NCBI GenBank assembly: GCA_027310325.1
Contig: DAIDBB010000499.1
Coordinates: 1 to 5,550 of the forward strand
Source: a bacterium
GTDB taxonomy: Bacteria; Desulfobacterota; GWC2-55-46
Reading direction: 5' to 3'
Length of the DNA: 5,550 nucleotides
Shown here: positions 4,928 through 5,550 of the stretch, piece after piece
How positions within the stretch are numbered: the first letter of the stretch is position 1
Layout of the letters: each line of letters starts with the position of its first letter
Notes under the pieces: generated by a model
Told to the model about the DNA's origin: nothing
The model's database searches: none
What the model saw: only the letters and a program-made list of their open reading frames with translations
Position numbers and translations under genes: made by a program

Positions 4928-5244
4928 TTAAGCCTTGTCCGGAAAGTCCTTCCGGCAAAAAGGCCTTTTCATCATTTCGTTCAGCTTAAGGACCCTGGCG
5001 TTCAGCTCCCGGAGCTTGATTCTGCGCGAATCGTCATCAATGCCCTCCCTCAGATCCTCGGAGAGCCTGAAGATCTCCTTTTTAAGTCCGCCTCGGGCGG
5101 GAGTATCCCGGCGTTCCTTAAGACCTTGAAGGGCATCCTAAGGTCCGCGGGCGTTAAAATATCGTGTTCGAGGTCGACGGGCCTGCCCTTGCCCGGCAGA
5201 TCGTCCCCGGCCTCCATCGCCTCCTTTATCCTTTCCTCTTCACT
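4928..5244 (-). pseudogene. Broken DUF1992 (DnaJ-C28/YhdN-like) gene: frameshift and lost 5' end
   Basis: Reading leftward from 5244 gives EERIKEAMEAGDDLPGKGRP (5238-5179), then a segment with DLRMPFKVLRNAGILPPEADLK down to 5080. This is the DUF1992 core (compare E. coli YhdN, with NLAGSGEP and LLKNAGCLPPE). At the A5 run (T5 at 5079-5083 on plus) the frame breaks: restoring one A yields LKKEIFRLSEDL and continues to a natural end FCRKDFPDKA and stop at 4928. As written, the first frame stops at 5050. The 5' end is also defective, since an in-frame stop at 5245-5247 follows the first conserved residue, and the family's usual first 10-15 residues and start are missing. ATG 5217 has AGGAGG only 2 nt away. 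About 105 residues survive across the frameshift. A homopolymer sequencing error could explain the frameshift but not the missing 5' end. Confidence 0.75.
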
Positions 5245-5352
5245 TTAAAAGTAATAATTTTACCGACTTTTTATTCGCTGTGCGGGAGGTAATACCATTG
5301 TAATTCCAAATCTTTCATTAATGCAGAAAGATGGTCGCGACACTTTAAAAGT
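5241..5352. repeat. 12-bp direct repeat pair, exactly 100 bp apart
   Basis: CACTTTAAAAGT occurs at 5241-5252 and again at 5341-5352. The inner 11 bases are themselves an inverted repeat (ACTTT-A-AAAGT). The first copy starts at the point where DUF1992 homology stops. Repeated near-palindromic ends are seen at some insertion-sequence termini and at multi-site operators, but no transposase or known terminal repeat is recognised here. Confidence 0.5.
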
Positions 5353-5550
5353 TAATTGCTGGAATCATGTTTGCGTTAACAGTTTCTATAAGAACAAGTC
5401 GTAATCGCGCCAGGCACATAATAGGGCTGCGTAGTTCACCTACCAGTCCGCAGCACTGAGGGATTTCAAAGAATAAAGATTTACAAGAGAATTGTTGACT
5501 CGGTTCACTCGGCCCGCAACCGTCACAAATCTGCTTAGCGTATCCTAATC
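5253..5550. other. AT-richer stretch with no convincing gene
   Basis: No ORF with a start, ribosome site and recognisable composition was found on either strand. One open plus frame runs 5255-5402 (27 codons from ATG 5321), without a Shine-Dalgarno. A GCTGC (5426-5430) / GCAGC (5450-5454) inverted repeat with an inner GTAG/CTAC stem (5431-5434, 5440-5443) can fold into a bulged hairpin. ACTCGG is repeated at 5498-5503 and 5507-5512. It may be decayed mobile or intergenic DNA, or the upstream region of a gene beyond the edge. Confidence 0.4.

Noticed and set aside
5321..5404. 27-codon plus-strand ORF (MQKDGRDTLK...)
   Set aside because: It has no Shine-Dalgarno, runs through the second 12-bp repeat, and resembles no known peptide.
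5371..5454. Integron attC-like site
   Set aside because: GTTAAC and an inverted repeat are present, but the RYYYAAC/GTTRRRY pair with paired L and R boxes is not.

Overview
This is bacterial chromosomal DNA, most likely from a Gram-negative bacterium with respiratory c-type cytochromes. Three observations suggest this: Sec signal peptides and a CXXCH cytochrome, a textbook sigma-54 (-24/-12) promoter with an IHF-consensus site, and Fur-box-like operators. The gene families and style resemble Desulfobacterota ('deltaproteobacteria') or Nitrospirota, but the sequence alone does not fix the taxon. The central genes (about 1000-5240) look GC-rich. The left edge (rmuC, 1-870) and right edge (5245-5550) look clearly more AT-rich.

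Layout. (1) 1-868, minus strand: the N-terminal part of rmuC, running off the left edge, preceded by a 21-codon hydrophobic mini-ORF whose stop overlaps the rmuC start as ATGA. (2) 869-1018: a divergent intergenic region with a 14-bp perfect palindrome and a sigma-70-like promoter. (3) 1019-1591, plus strand: a four-helix DUF2231 membrane protein with a His/Met/acid-rich tail. (4) 1598-3792, minus strand: an iron-transport operon of an FTR1-family permease and a 250-residue two-helix membrane protein of unknown function. A 17/19 match to the Fur box lies at its promoter. (5) 3947-4246, minus strand: a small cupin with an eroded metal site and its own weaker Fur-like site. (6) 4338-4918, plus strand: a small monohaem cytochrome c with a sigma-54 promoter, an IHF site, a possible activator site and a bidirectional terminator. 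(7) 4928-5244, minus strand: a broken DUF1992 (DnaJ-C28/YhdN-like) gene with one frameshift and a lost 5' end. (8) 5245-5550: no convincing gene. A 12-bp direct repeat spaced exactly 100 bp begins where the DUF1992 homology ends.

How it fits together. The minus-strand centre is an iron-acquisition module likely repressed by Fur when iron is plentiful. FTR1 permeases normally need a partner that presents or oxidises/reduces iron, and none of the usual ones (multicopper oxidase, EfeO/EfeB, P19) is present here. The uncharacterised two-helix protein is the best candidate for an FTR1 accessory function. The flanking DUF2231 protein and cytochrome c are possible redox neighbours, but they are on the other strand under different promoters, so any link is inference. 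The most distinctive signal is the complete sigma-54/IHF promoter architecture in front of the cytochrome.
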